A stretch of 56,726 bases of DNA from Zygnema cylindricum. Taxonomy: Eukaryota > Streptophyta > Zygnematophyceae > Zygnematales > Zygnemataceae. The stretch lies in assembly GCA_037447655.1 (NCBI GenBank), contig JBBHKE010003025.1, positions 1 to 56,726 of the forward strand, in the 5' to 3' direction. The notes beneath the pieces were generated by a model. It made no database searches. It had not been told where the DNA came from and was given only the letters and a program-made list of their open reading frames with translations. A program made the translations under genes and the position numbers. Shown here one piece after another: positions 46,377 through 56,726 of this stretch (its first letter is position 1; each line of letters starts with the position of its first letter).

Positions 46377-48642
46377 TCAAAATTGAAGAAAATACCAAAA
46401 TTGTAGAAAATGCCCAAATGACAAAAAATGCTCATATTACAAAAAATGATGAAACTTGAAAAAATGCCAAAATTGCCAAAAATGCCCATATGAAAAATTG
46501 AAAACCCGAAATGGCCAAATAGCCCAAATTGCCCAAATTGCCCAAAATGCCCAAAATGCCCAAATTTTGACAAAATGCACAAAACACCCAAAAAACCCAA
46601 AATGCCCAAAATGCCTCAAATGCCCAAATAGCCCAAATTACCAAAATGCCCAAATGCCCAAATAGCCCAAATTGCCAAAAATACCCAAAATACTCAGAAT
46701 GCCCAAAATGCTCAAATTGCACAAAATGCCCATATAGTCCAAAATGCCCAAATGCCCAAAATGCCCAAAATGCCCAAAATGCCCAAATTGCCCAAATTGC
46801 CCAAATTGCCCAAATAGCCCAAAATGCCCAAAATGCCCAAATTGCCCAAATTGCCCAAATTGCCAAAAATGGCCAACATGCCCAAATTGCATATAACGCC
46901 CAAAATGCCCGAAACGCCCAAACTATACAAGCGCCAAAATTGCCCAAAATGCCCAAATAGCCCAAAATACACAAAAATAACCAAAATGCCCAAATTCCCC
47001 AAAATGCCAAAAATGCCCAAAATGCCCAAAATGCCCAAATTGCACAAAATGACCAAATTGCACAAAATGCCAAAATGGCCCCAAATGGCCAAAATGCTCA
47101 AATTGCTCAAATTGCACAAAATGCACAAATTGGACAAAATACCCAAAACACCCAAAATCCCACAATGCCCAAAATGCACAAAATGCCCAAATGCCCAAAG
47201 TTCACAAATTGCCCAAAATGCCAAAAACACCCAAAATGCCCAAAATGCTCACAAAGCACAAAATGCCAAAAATGGCCAAAATACACAAAATGACCAAAAA
47301 TGCCCATAATACACAAAATGCCCAAAATACCAAAATGCCCAATATGCCCAAAATAACCAAAATGCCCAAAATAACCAAAATGCCTGAAAGGCCCAAAATG
47401 CTCACAATTCACAAATGCCGAAAATGCCCAATATGCACAAAATGCCCATCACCCCCAAAATGCCGAAAATGCCGAAAATGCCCAAAATGCTCAAAATGCC
47501 CAAAATGCCTAAAATGCCCAAAATGCCCAAATGCACAAAATTCCCAAAATGCCCTAAATGACCAAAATGCACAAAATGCCCCAAATGCACAAAATGCCCA
47601 AAATGCGTAAAATGCCCAAATGCCCAAAATGCACAAAATGCCCAAAAGGCCCAAAATGCCCAATATGCCCAAAATACCCAAAATGCCCAAAATTCCCAAA
47701 ATTCCCAAAATGCTCAAAATTCCCAAAAATACACAAAATGCACAAAATGCCCAAAATGCCCAAAATACACAAATTGCTCATAATGCCCAAGATGCTCAGA
47801 ATGCTCAAAATACACAAATTGCCTTAAATGCCCAAAATGCCCGAAATGCCCAAAATGCCCAAGATGCCTGAAATGTCAGAAATGCCCAAAATTCCCAAAA
47901 CGCCCAAAACGCGCAAAATGCCCAAAATGCCGAAAATACACAAAATGGCCAAAATGACCAAAATGAACAAAATTCTAAAAATGCCCAAAATGCCCAAAAT
48001 GCCTAAAATGCCCAAAATGCCCAAAATCCCCAAAATGCACAAAATTCCTAAATGCCCAAAATACACAAAATGCCCAAAATGCCCAAAATGCGGAAAATGC
48101 GAAAAATGCGAAAAATGCCCAAAATGCCCAAAATTCTAAAAATGCCCAAAATACACAAAATGCCCAATTTGCCCAAAATGCCAAAAATGCTCAAAATACG
48201 AAAAATGTAAAAAATCCCCAAAATGCCCAAAATGCCCAAAATACACAAATTGCTCATAATGCCCAAGATGCTCAAAATGCCCAAAATACACAAATTACCT
48301 TAAATGCCCAAAATGCCCAAAATTCCCAAACCGCCCAAAACGCGCAAAATGCCCAAATACCCAAAATGCCCAAAATGCCCAAAATGCCCAAAATACACAA
48401 ACTTCTTAAAATGCCCAAAATACACAAAATGCCCATTTTGCCCAAAATGCCAAAAATGCTCAAAATGCCCAACATGCCCAAAATGCTCAAAATACGCAAA
48501 ATGGCCAAAATGCCCAAAATGCCCAAAATACACAAATTGCTTTAAATGGCCAAAATGCCCAAAATGCCAAAATGCACAAAATGCCCAAAATACACAAAAT
48601 GCCCAAAATGCCCAAAATGCACAAAATGCCCAAAATGCCCAA
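46377..48642. repeat. 9-bp satellite array 4
   Basis: About 2.3 kb of CCCAAAATG units, degenerate at the left edge (CAAAATTGAAGAAAATACC). Unlike arrays 1-3, it lacks the AATAATTCCC signature and has its own longer-period repeats (for example ATACACAAATTGC(T)CATAATGCCCAAGATGCTC at about 47764 and 48238). Its right edge abuts the copia protease/pre-integrase relic. Open frames on both strands follow from the repeat unit. Confidence 0.95.
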
Positions 48643-48990
48643 AGTATTTTTCTTGAAGTTTGGAACATGAAGGATATCATAGAGTGTCCTTTAAACTGAT
48701 TTGCCATCGATGTCGACTTTGAGTGTTATTGCGCTTTTAGCGTCGGAGTTGTTAAATTGACCATTTGAATAACATATTTTTCTCAGAAAGATGTGCTGAA
48801 GATTGTTGAATTAATTCTTGTTCCAACTCATGTGTGGAGAAGCACGTGTCTCCATTATCCGCCCGTAGTCTCTTTCAATAGTTTCGTTCATGAGTGCAAG
48901 TAATTCTCTTTCAGTCGCCTTGAAAATATTGACGACTTCCTCATCCTTTTTTGTCGTTTCCGATTAGAAAGTCATTGTTTTTGTAGGTCG
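48643..48990 (-). pseudogene. Copia gag end / protease / pre-integrase relic
   Basis: On the minus strand one frame reads (with stops) ERELLALMNETIERDYG, then ASPHMSWNKN (stop) FNNLQH, then ITLKVDIDGKSV (stop) RTLYDILHVPNFKKN directly at the array edge. The ASPHM step resembles the retropepsin DSGASxHM motif and LHVPNFKKN the GAG-pre-integrase LxDVLHVPxxxKNL motif of Ty1/copia. The catalytic DSG is changed to ETR, so it is dead. It ends exactly where array 4 begins, at the point where integrase should follow. Confidence 0.7.
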
Positions 48991-49019
48991 TCCGAGTTTT
49001 AATTTGCGGATGAACCACC

Positions 49020-49560
49020 CTGGTCGAAAGAAAGCATATAATATAAATCATTAGCGTAGACAAGTTTAAGCACCTTATAAATGTATTCATTGTCAAAGGG
49101 CCACAAAATCTAAGCGGAAGTGAGCCATGACCGGTTACAGTTGTTCCTATTGTTACAATTCGTGTTAAACCTACATTCTCCTTCAATCATTTATTACAAG
49201 AATCTTAACAAGAATGTACAAAGTGCTTTGATGAAAAAACCGGATGCTTCCAAAACTTGATCTGACGTTTCAAATGCGAAAGGATTCGTGAGAGTTAATC
49301 TATTCCAATGCTTATCTATGTTTTATATCTCTGTACTTATCTCTACAATCGTTGTCCATAATGCTGGTCAAATGTGTGGATGTCACGTGTCGTTTTTCAC
49401 CAAGAATTGTTGCTCGTTCGTTTAAAGCAACGTTGTACACAAGCATTACATAAAACGTAGAATCATACAGTTTAATTCTGTACGTTTTGATTTGTCGTGT
49501 CATGTCACATGCAAATCGATAAGGATCGTTGATACAAATGGATTGTTAAATATCGTATAA
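49020..49560. repeat. Diverged copy of the block's left part
   Basis: Aligns with about 918-1420 and 19140-19620, sharing CTTATCTATGTTTTATATCT, GTGGATG(T/C)CACGTGTC and CATACAGTTTAATTCTGTA. It is more diverged than the other copies and ends near ATAAGGATCGTTGATAC. Confidence 0.65.
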
Positions 49561-51346
49561 AAATAACAATGTGTATCCAGATTAGTGTTAAATGTATAAA
49601 TTAGCAGTAATGTTATGTTGACGTTAGCCCCATGAACGCAAAATAGGGTTAACATCAATAGTTGTTTCTTTACACTAATTATTTTTTAACACTAATAACG
49701 ATTCACGGTGAAGTGTCTTGGAAGTGTCAAAGTGGTTTGGAAAAAAAAGAGCTAGTATTTTAACAGCGTAAGTGCAATCATTACGAAATTAAGTAAAATG
49801 TATTGTAGTTTGTCGTAATTTGAAAAGTTAAGTGCCAAATGTCAAACATTTTTTATGTTTCTCCTTGTTTTGCCGTTAGACCGAATGTCTCATGGAGAAT
49901 TATGAAGTCGTGACGTGACAAGGTTAAAGTGGTGTCGAATGAAATTGCACCGCCTTTTACTTCAATATTTTGAAAACTTTCAAAACAATTTGACCTTTAA
50001 CCTAAGCCCAAATATCCATATGGCATATCAAAACGCACGTTAATGTTAAAAAAAATTCATGTGTAGCCCCGTGGATTTAAACGATGCTGCACAGGTAACA
50101 AATATTTAGGCCTTTCTAATTTGTATATAAGCTCTTAAAAAAAGTCGAAGTAACGATTTTTTTTACCTCTTTTTGTTCAATTCACAATGATACGGTTTAC
50201 GTGTCCATTTTGGCGCTTTTATCACATACCTTTTTTTTTAGGACAAGGTTATCATTAAACGAAAACATAGACACATTTTTTTTGGTATATTGTCTATTAT
50301 AATTGTTGTGGGAAACATTTTGTCGTACTAACTATCAATTATGTTTGCTGTTAGAAATCTCTTAGTTGACTGACGATAAATTTTGTTTGTTAAGAAAATC
50401 TTGTGTTGTACTGGATATCTATTATATGTTGTTGTGGAAAATTTGTTGTTGTTCTGACTTTAATTTCGACACCATTTTTTAGTATTCTTAACTGCACACT
50501 TAGAGTAATCCGTGATCATGAATCGCTTGATTCAGTGAGTCTAAAAATTGGTCCCACGTGAAGAGTACTTCGATCAATACTTAATTCAGCCAAATAATGT
50601 CCAATGAAATTGCATCACCTTTTAATTCTCCAACATTTTCCAAACGTGTTGAATTTTTTTACCTTTAAACCAAAAGAAAATGCTAGTTTTAAAAAAGTAA
50701 GTTAGAGCCTTTGGTAGCGTGAAACCACCAATAGCGTGACTTGGGAGTATCATACAACTCCGTACGTGAAAGCCTCTAAACTCAACGTACGAGGTACCTT
50801 GTTTAAAAAAAGTACACGACAAGGACGCGAAGGGCTTCGATTGATGAGTTGTAACACAAAAAAGACAGTGTAAAAACCAGCGGAAGAACAATATAATTAC
50901 ACACACGAGAGAGAGCTCCCCACAAAAACAAATATATCTAATAGAGAATTTTCTTACCAAAATATTAATTGTCTCTCTCTCTCTCTCTCCACGCCTCACT
51001 TTATCACTTCAAACGTAGTATTCCAAGCCGTAAAATTATAGCGTATAGTGTGCCTACCAATAAAACAATGCCCATAAACGAAAAAAAAAATAACACCAAG
51101 TAGAATTCAACCATATATGTGACCCATTGTACATGGGCACACATAATGAATTTTAAGCCTTATGAGATTCCCGGAACAATTTTATCAAATGACAAAAGTT
51201 TGGCTCAACAATACAACAAGAATGTGTAACAATAGATCGAAAAAAAAAATACTCAACAACATGAACAGAATGGGTTTCCCAAGTTCTCACATATATCATT
51301 CTCACCTATCTTCGACGCATCACCATTTTAGACTTAAGGTGCACCT
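49561..51346. other. Intergenic DNA without recognised gene
   Basis: AT-rich, with a (CT)n run at about 50972-50990. No open frame resembles a known protein. A short inverted pair lies near 50701-50780 (GTTAGAGCCTTTGG / AAAGCCTCTAAAC). Confidence 0.5.
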
Positions 51347-52748
51347 ACTACACCGCCAATCATTATTAGCGCTACGAATTTTATATCGGCACACCAAAAT
51401 TATGACACCAAAACTTGAAATAGAATTAAGAACACTTTTTTATTTTTACATACATTAAGGTCCTCGTGAATTAGTGTTAATGATCTTAGTTCATGACCTT
51501 TTATAATAGTGTGGAGTGCGGAACGTGTCAGTCCGTACAAAATATTGCTTTGTTAAGTAAAAATATATAAAACATGGATTAAAATAATTGCAATAGAACG
51601 TAAAATTTCTCTCAGAATAAAAGGTAGAATGAGATCGTACCTTTGTTAGTATACAAATGCTGATCGCGTATTAACTATATGGCAAAAATCCCAAAGTAGA
51701 GCTACAATAGTGTACGATTTGTCACAGTTTTCACTTTTAGCTGTTTTACTGTGAAGATCCTGATGGCAGATCTGTTATACCCAAATCAACGTTATAGATC
51801 AGTTAGAGTAAAATTTTGTTTTCGAAATCTTAAAAAACTCTATTTTGCGGTAATAACGCTAAAAAGATTTGGGAATTTCTAACTGCTATGACAATTTTTG
51901 CTGCGCGCACGTAGTTGCGCCAGCTTGTAAAAAATGGGACATTTTAAATACATATTAGAAAAATTACGTACTATTGAGTTTATATTTGACGGTAATCCGT
52001 CGAACAACTTTGACTTGCAAAATAATGTAACAACCGGTTAAAAAAGTATCGCGCTTGCGAAAGTCGACCGTCATAAAAAAACACAATTCACACGGCCAGC
52101 CAACGTTTACGGTAGCGAAACTACGTCAACCACATGTAAATGTATTTGTTGTGCGCGGGTCCTTTTTCACTTCACGTGAGCTTTACTGTGAGAGCACATA
52201 TTGGCATTAAACTAAACTACAAAATTGGAATCTAATCACGAAGTGTTAGATGCAAATTAAAGCACGATGTGATATGGATAAATTAACTCGCACGAAATGA
52301 AATAAACTTCATACACGAAAACCAAGCGAGTACGATTACTGATATTGATAAAATTAAATAATAAATACGCGCGTTGTCACGCGCTCAAATCAAGGCAAAA
52401 AGTACTTGCGAGCATCAATTTTATCTACATGTGGTTGTCGCAATTTTTTTAGCGTAAACCATGGTCGGTCGTGTGAATTGTTGTTTTTTATGACGGTCGA
52501 CGTTCGCAAGCGCGACACTTTTTTAACAAGTTGTTACAACATTTCGCAAGTCAAAGTTGTTCAACGGATTGCCCGTGAAATTGAAACTCAACGGTAAGAA
52601 ACTTATACTAATTTAGACTTTAAATGTACACTTTTTGACAAGCCGACGCAACTACTTGCGCGCAACAAAAATTGTCACTGCGATTAGCAATTCCCTTAAT
52701 TTATAGCAATAATAATTTCCAAACGCTATAACGATTGGTGATGTACTA
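51347..52748. mobile_element. 1.4-kb foldback element with MITE-related ends
   Basis: The outer ends (CTACACCGCCAATCATTATTAGCG and, on the other strand, TAGTACATCACCAATCGTTATAGCG) resemble the 217-bp MITE ends. Inside, 51871-52146 and 52421-52695 are long imperfect inverted arms: for example ATCGCGCTTGCGAAAGTCGA matches the complement of TCGACGTTCGCAAGCGCGA, followed by a matching AATTCACACGGCC / complement. A spacer of about 270 bp separates the arms. The left outer segment is much longer than the right (about 520 versus 50 bp). No transposase is seen. Confidence 0.75.
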
Positions 52749-54690
52749 CAAACGCATTATAAATTTTGACTTTGACTTTGACTTCTCCTTAAATAAGAAC
52801 TCCAAAAAAAGAATTAAACTACACGACTTATTTCTCCTCACGTCATTGACTCCACTCAGACTCCACTTTAACGTATTTGACACTTAGGCGCCGAAAGAAA
52901 CGTAGGCGCCTAATAAAACATTAGTGCGCCGAACTTGAACGTGAGCTCAACTTAAAACTGTACCATGGTCTTACGCACTGAATAATTTACCAACCGTACA
53001 GTACCAAATGACACGAAACTTAACCAACACTTAAACTACACAATACGTAACAAATATTGTAGGCGCAAACTGAAAAAAAAAACGTAACATAAACTAAGAC
53101 TGAATAAAAACATAAACTAAACAATAACATGAATCAACTCGATCTGCCAATTCACCCAATAACCTAACAACGACAACATGTGGTTTAGGGTGAGGTTTTG
53201 TCGTCGTTGTTTACTAAAAATCGTACTGTTTTGTACAGTGCTGTACCACAAAAAAAAGGTCGGAAGAACAAACTTAATGAAAGTTTGATTTGATTCTTCT
53301 TGTGTATGGGCGTAACCTTGGACCATCGGATGCAAAACTTTATACGCCATCGGTCCAACCTTTCAGTTTGCAAGAAGTGTTTTGAAAGAGGTCAATTTTA
53401 AGAGTGTTAACGCATGGCATTTTGTCTCACGTAAAAGTGAATAAATATCCATGTTGAACAAGCGATAAGGTGGATACACGTCGCATAGGCCATATACTTT
53501 CCACCAGCGTGGATGCGAGGCCAGAGGAAGCCGCAATAAAATCTTTGACGGAAGACATTATTTCATGCTTCTGTTGCTATCCACTAACCATTTTGACATT
53601 TTTGTATGCTTTTACCAATGTTAAGTTTCGTCCGCGTGTACAGAGTTTATTAAATACGTCGTACGAGTCACTTTTTACCTTCGATGGTACAAATTTGTGG
53701 CCACACTTTTCTTTGAAGATTAGCAATAATATTCATATACTACGTGAATCCAATCAAGGTGTGCCACGCAAATAAAATGTCGATTACTAACCCGACACAA
53801 TGGAACGATGGTATAAAGTAAAGGCATTTCGACGTTTACGGACACCGCCTAATGGAACCACGGTCTAAGGTTGCATCTCCATTCACTTGAAACTTAACGA
53901 ATTTAACTTGTTTTTTACCGCATATCTGGCGGACCCGGATTTCAGATGTTCTTATGTGTAACAACGAAATCGTTACTTAAGGGTGTGACAATTGTATATG
54001 CTGACAATGCTTGTGACGGTTGTGAACATCTACAATGTGTGATGACGCACATATTTTTTGTAATTGCTTGTGATGTCGCATGACTTTTTGTGACATTGTA
54101 GATGTATTGCCTTCCAGCCTGTGCCCTTTTACGGTTGAAGAAGATGTACTTTGCCTTTGCGTCTCCTGTTTGCTCGATGTGAAACATCATCGGAATCTTG
54201 AGACCTCTGGCGAACTAAAATATGCACCAGGCGCAAACGGACAAAACCAAACAAATTGTGTACTTTTCCTCGCTGAACTTGAAGGCAAACGGACAAAACA
54301 TAACGGATCGTGCACTTTTCGTCGTCTCTTGAATTCTTTTGAAATATTTGGAAAAAAGTTTACACGTGCGAATACGTGTTCCTATTTGTTTTTTGAAAAC
54401 ACTTTGTTTTAAAACACATCGCCCATATGGTTTAAAGAAAAGTTTGAAGATGACTTTTTTTGGCGTGGCCATGGGTCTAAGAACACAAGGCGACAACAAG
54501 TAGTATATCCTAAATTGGATGATGACGCAAAATGTACTTTCTCCTCTTTTCATTTTTTTTGCACGGTTGAAACTTTCGCGGTACGGCAATAAGTTTTAAA
54601 GGAAAACGATAGAAAAAAGCCCTTACTTTGGCACATGGAGACGCACCCTAAGTAGAGGTTTTTTTCTTTCGTTTTTTCTAAAATTCACTA
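52749..54690. other. Intergenic DNA without recognised gene
   Basis: No convincing coding sequence. A 12-bp inverted pair (CATCTACAATGT at about 54028 and its complement near 54094) and an imperfect duplication of about 53 bp (AAACGGACAAAAC at about 54234 and 54288) are visible. Frames at 53470-53775 and 54080-54412 are open but unlike anything I know. Confidence 0.5.
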
Positions 54691-55547
54691 CAGTAATGCA
54701 GGGTCGCGAAAAAGACTTTGGGTACTTTCGCATGTGCTAAAGTTACAGTTATTTCGTGTCGTTTTCCAACATAAGTTGGAAAAAAACGTGAAAATCAGCG
54801 GCCGTACCAAAAAAGAGAAATCATCACTGTACAAGTTGCATTACCGTGAAACTTTATATGTACAGTAGTATGTCGTCTAGCGCGATACATTTTGTCGTTT
54901 AGCGCATTTCGACCCATTTTCGCGTCCTTCCATCACATGATAAAACTTTCTTTCAAATCACCTCGCGAGGTGATTTTAAATATAGTCCCAAAAGGCACGC
55001 GAATAGAGAGATGCTGTCGCACGTGTCAGAACTTAAAAAAAAAAAACACTGCACGTTTCCAGCTTGTGCGTACTGTTTTCCGTGCGTTGATTTCCGTACA
55101 GGGGCCGTCTCTCTCAAAAACACGTGTCTTCACACATGGCGTATGAAAAAATTGGCCAACTGTCAGCAAGTGGGAAGAAAAAAAAAGAAACCGCATTTCT
55201 GTGCAACAGCGAAAGGTTTCTTAAGATTTCGACACGTCGACAATGTGGCGTACGGACGTGACGAAGTCACAAAAATTGTGGCGTACGGACATGACGAAGT
55301 CACAAAAATTGTACACCGTGGGGAGAAACCGCCTCAAATTGCAGCCGGGTGGAAGATTCGCCTCATTTTGTGTACCACTTCATCTGTCACAATGTTTCGT
55401 ACACGTCTACGTAAGTCACTTTTTTAAGTGACAAGATTTTTTCGTTTACATCCGAATGCTCGGAAAATTGTACGGAGTATCTTCGCTAAAAAACAAAGTA
55501 ACAAGACTAAGTTTCGGTTACATGCGAAAGTACCCTTTGACGTCTTA
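54691..55547. other. Possible inverted-repeat element upstream of gene D
   Basis: GGGTACTTTCGCATGT at about 54720 is matched by its complement ACATGCGAAAGTACCC near 55521, about 800 bp apart. Between them lie a perfect 22-bp palindrome (54955-54976, half-site AAATCACCTCG) and a 33-bp unit repeated twice (55243-55275, 55276-55308; GTGGCGTACGGAC...). The right edge coincides with the start of promoter homology at 55548. It might be a decayed transposon. Confidence 0.4.
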
Positions 55548-56234
55548 ATTTTCCACCGACACCAAACTCAAGTCGCGGGCAGTCGTGCGGTGCAAAGTGG
55601 TCATGCGGCAAATCATCGAACGCTTCTCCTCCGTCCGATGAAAACAACCCAGCGGAGCTCACGTATCCTATTCGTCCGCGGTCATCCCCTCAACTCTGAG
55701 TCAGCCATTTCATTATTTTTGTTTTGGTCGGTGGTCTGAAAATGAAGTGCATTGTACGTTTCGATCCTGCCAACAATGTACTCTACTTCCCAGCTCTGCC
55801 AATGAATGCATAGTACGTTCCCGCCCTGCCAATAATTTATCGTACGTTCCAATCCTGCACATATATTTTAAAATTTGAAATGAGATTCTGCAGCAAGCGC
55901 ACTAAATGATCACCCGTCTAGTCGGCAATCCAACGGTTGCCCTTAGTTCAAAGACAGAGCATGTACCGTAAGCTCGCCAGCTGTCAGCGACACGTCGACC
56001 TTATGACTGTAAACTGTTCGAAAGGCCACCGGAAAGGTCCATCGCTCCTGCGACGACTCTGACGACGCCTCAAATCGATTCGCAGCTTTGCGCAACACTA
56101 TAAAGAGAAAAAAGCGGTTGGCGCCGAGGCGTGTCCTTTAGGTCTATTTGGAGAACATAACTTCTTGACCTAAAACTGCCACGTGGCCTTTGCTTAGAAA
56201 GTTTTGAATTTATTGACGTGGCGAGTGTGTAGCC
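55548..56234 (+). promoter_or_regulatory. Promoter and 5' leader of gene D
   Basis: Homologous to 26592-27322. Contains GTAC at 55754, 55778, 55813 and 55842 in a repeat with CTGCCAAT, a TATAAAG box at 56099-56105 (136 bp before the ATG) and CACGTGG at 56180-56186. GCGAGTGTGTA(G/T)CCATGGCTGCC surrounds the start codon in both copies. Confidence 0.65.
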
Positions 56235-56566
56235 ATGGCTGCCACCAGATTGGTAGTGGCAGTGCTGATTTTGACGTGCCACGTGGCACTCGCATTGGGA
56301 GACTACGAAGGACCCATGGCAGCGTCTGACAGTAGGTTTTCCCCTCCTTTACCCTTCCTTTTCCCCTCTCGTAATCTGCTGTCCATGTCTTCACACGTGC
56401 GAATCATGCATCTGATTGGGTCCTCTGCCTCGTCTGTCCGTACTTGTGCTGCAGAGTCGGCTCTGGAGGCGGTGAAGGCGGCCGTCGGGAATAAGGAAAA
56501 CTTTCCGGAAATAAAATGTAACAGACGCTCTTTCCGGTGCGACGATTCCCGTCGCTTGTATTGGAT
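56235..56566 (+). CDS. Gene D: first two exons (continues beyond window)
   Basis: Exon 1 (56235-56331) encodes a signal peptide (LVVAVLILTCHVALALG). An intron of 123 bp (56332-56454, GTAGGT ... GCAG) is followed by exon 2 (56455-56566): SALEAVKAAVGNKENFPEIKC...C-DDSRRLYW, the LRR N-cap, ending in phase 2 before GTGAGC. Exon 1 has the same length as in gene B and exon 2 is one codon longer. The GRV of the cap is changed to RRL. Whether the downstream domains are present cannot be judged from this window. Confidence 0.8.
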
Positions 56567-56579
56567 GTGAGCGACTATC

Positions 56580-56726
56580 CCTGCGTGCACACTCTGCCGT
56601 ATCCACTGAATTCCGCACTGAATCCCGCAATGGATCCCGCACTGAATCTCGCACTGAATTCCGCACTGAATCCCGCAATGGATCCCGCACTGAATCTCGC
56701 ACTGAATTCCGCACTGAATCCCGCAA
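56580..56726. repeat. CACTGAATCCCG minisatellite in intron 2 of gene D
   Basis: Units such as CACTGAATTCCG, CACTGAATCCCG and AATGGATCCCG, with a higher-order period of about 58 bp. The array runs off the window end and corresponds to 27683-27810 in gene B. Confidence 0.88.

Noticed and set aside
53470-54412. Open frames of 101 and 110 codons upstream of gene D
   Set aside because: No recognisable domain, no splice or start support, and lengths within chance for this much sequence.

Overview
The window looks like a repeat-rich, AT-rich nuclear region of a streptophyte (plant lineage; a charophyte alga or bryophyte is my guess, not proven). The basis is GT-AG introns, leucine-rich repeats (LRRs) encoded one per 72-nt exon with plant-type consensus, LysM domains with CxC-type cysteines, and decayed Ty1/copia retrotransposons. 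I see no bacterial operon, rRNA, convincing tRNA or CRISPR.

The genes belong to one tandem family. Copy B (27323-41959, + strand, 20 exons, about 957 aa) is complete and open throughout. It encodes a signal peptide, an LRR N-cap, about seven LRRs, a Cys-rich EGF-like linker, a papain-like (C1A) cysteine protease domain with Cys396/His532/Asn552, two EGF-like modules and four LysM-like modules. I know of no described family with this architecture. Copy A (11036-15556) has lost everything before the middle of the protease domain. Copy C (44968-45764) keeps only the last two LysM exons behind a new in-frame start. Copy D (56235 to beyond the window) shows the promoter and first two exons of another copy. 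B and D share promoters with a conserved CACGTGG box and a cluster of GTAC motifs.

The remainder is layered repeats. Four arrays of about 2 kb (2461-4487, 8331-10630, 24007-26141, 46377-48642) are built from the 9-bp unit CCCAAAATG/CCCAAATTG, which has no stop codon in any of the six frames. Three arrays sit in a large duplicated block (1-4960, 4961-11040, 18061-26600) that also carries a copia 3' LTR with RNase H/RT relics and a 217-bp TA-flanked MITE. The fourth array abuts a copia protease/pre-integrase relic. Together these suggest a copia element in which the integrase segment is occupied by the satellite. A solo LTR with a GAATT target duplication (19615-20554) and a 1.4-kb foldback element (51347-52748) are also present.

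Left to right: block 1, block 2, truncated gene A and its 3' region, block 3, promoter and gene B, 3' region, LTR shard and gene C, array 4, copia relic, intergenic DNA with the foldback element, promoter and gene D. Each of A, B and D has a satellite array upstream, so genes and arrays appear to have duplicated together. An orphan promoter shard at 4880-4960 marks a further, lost gene copy.
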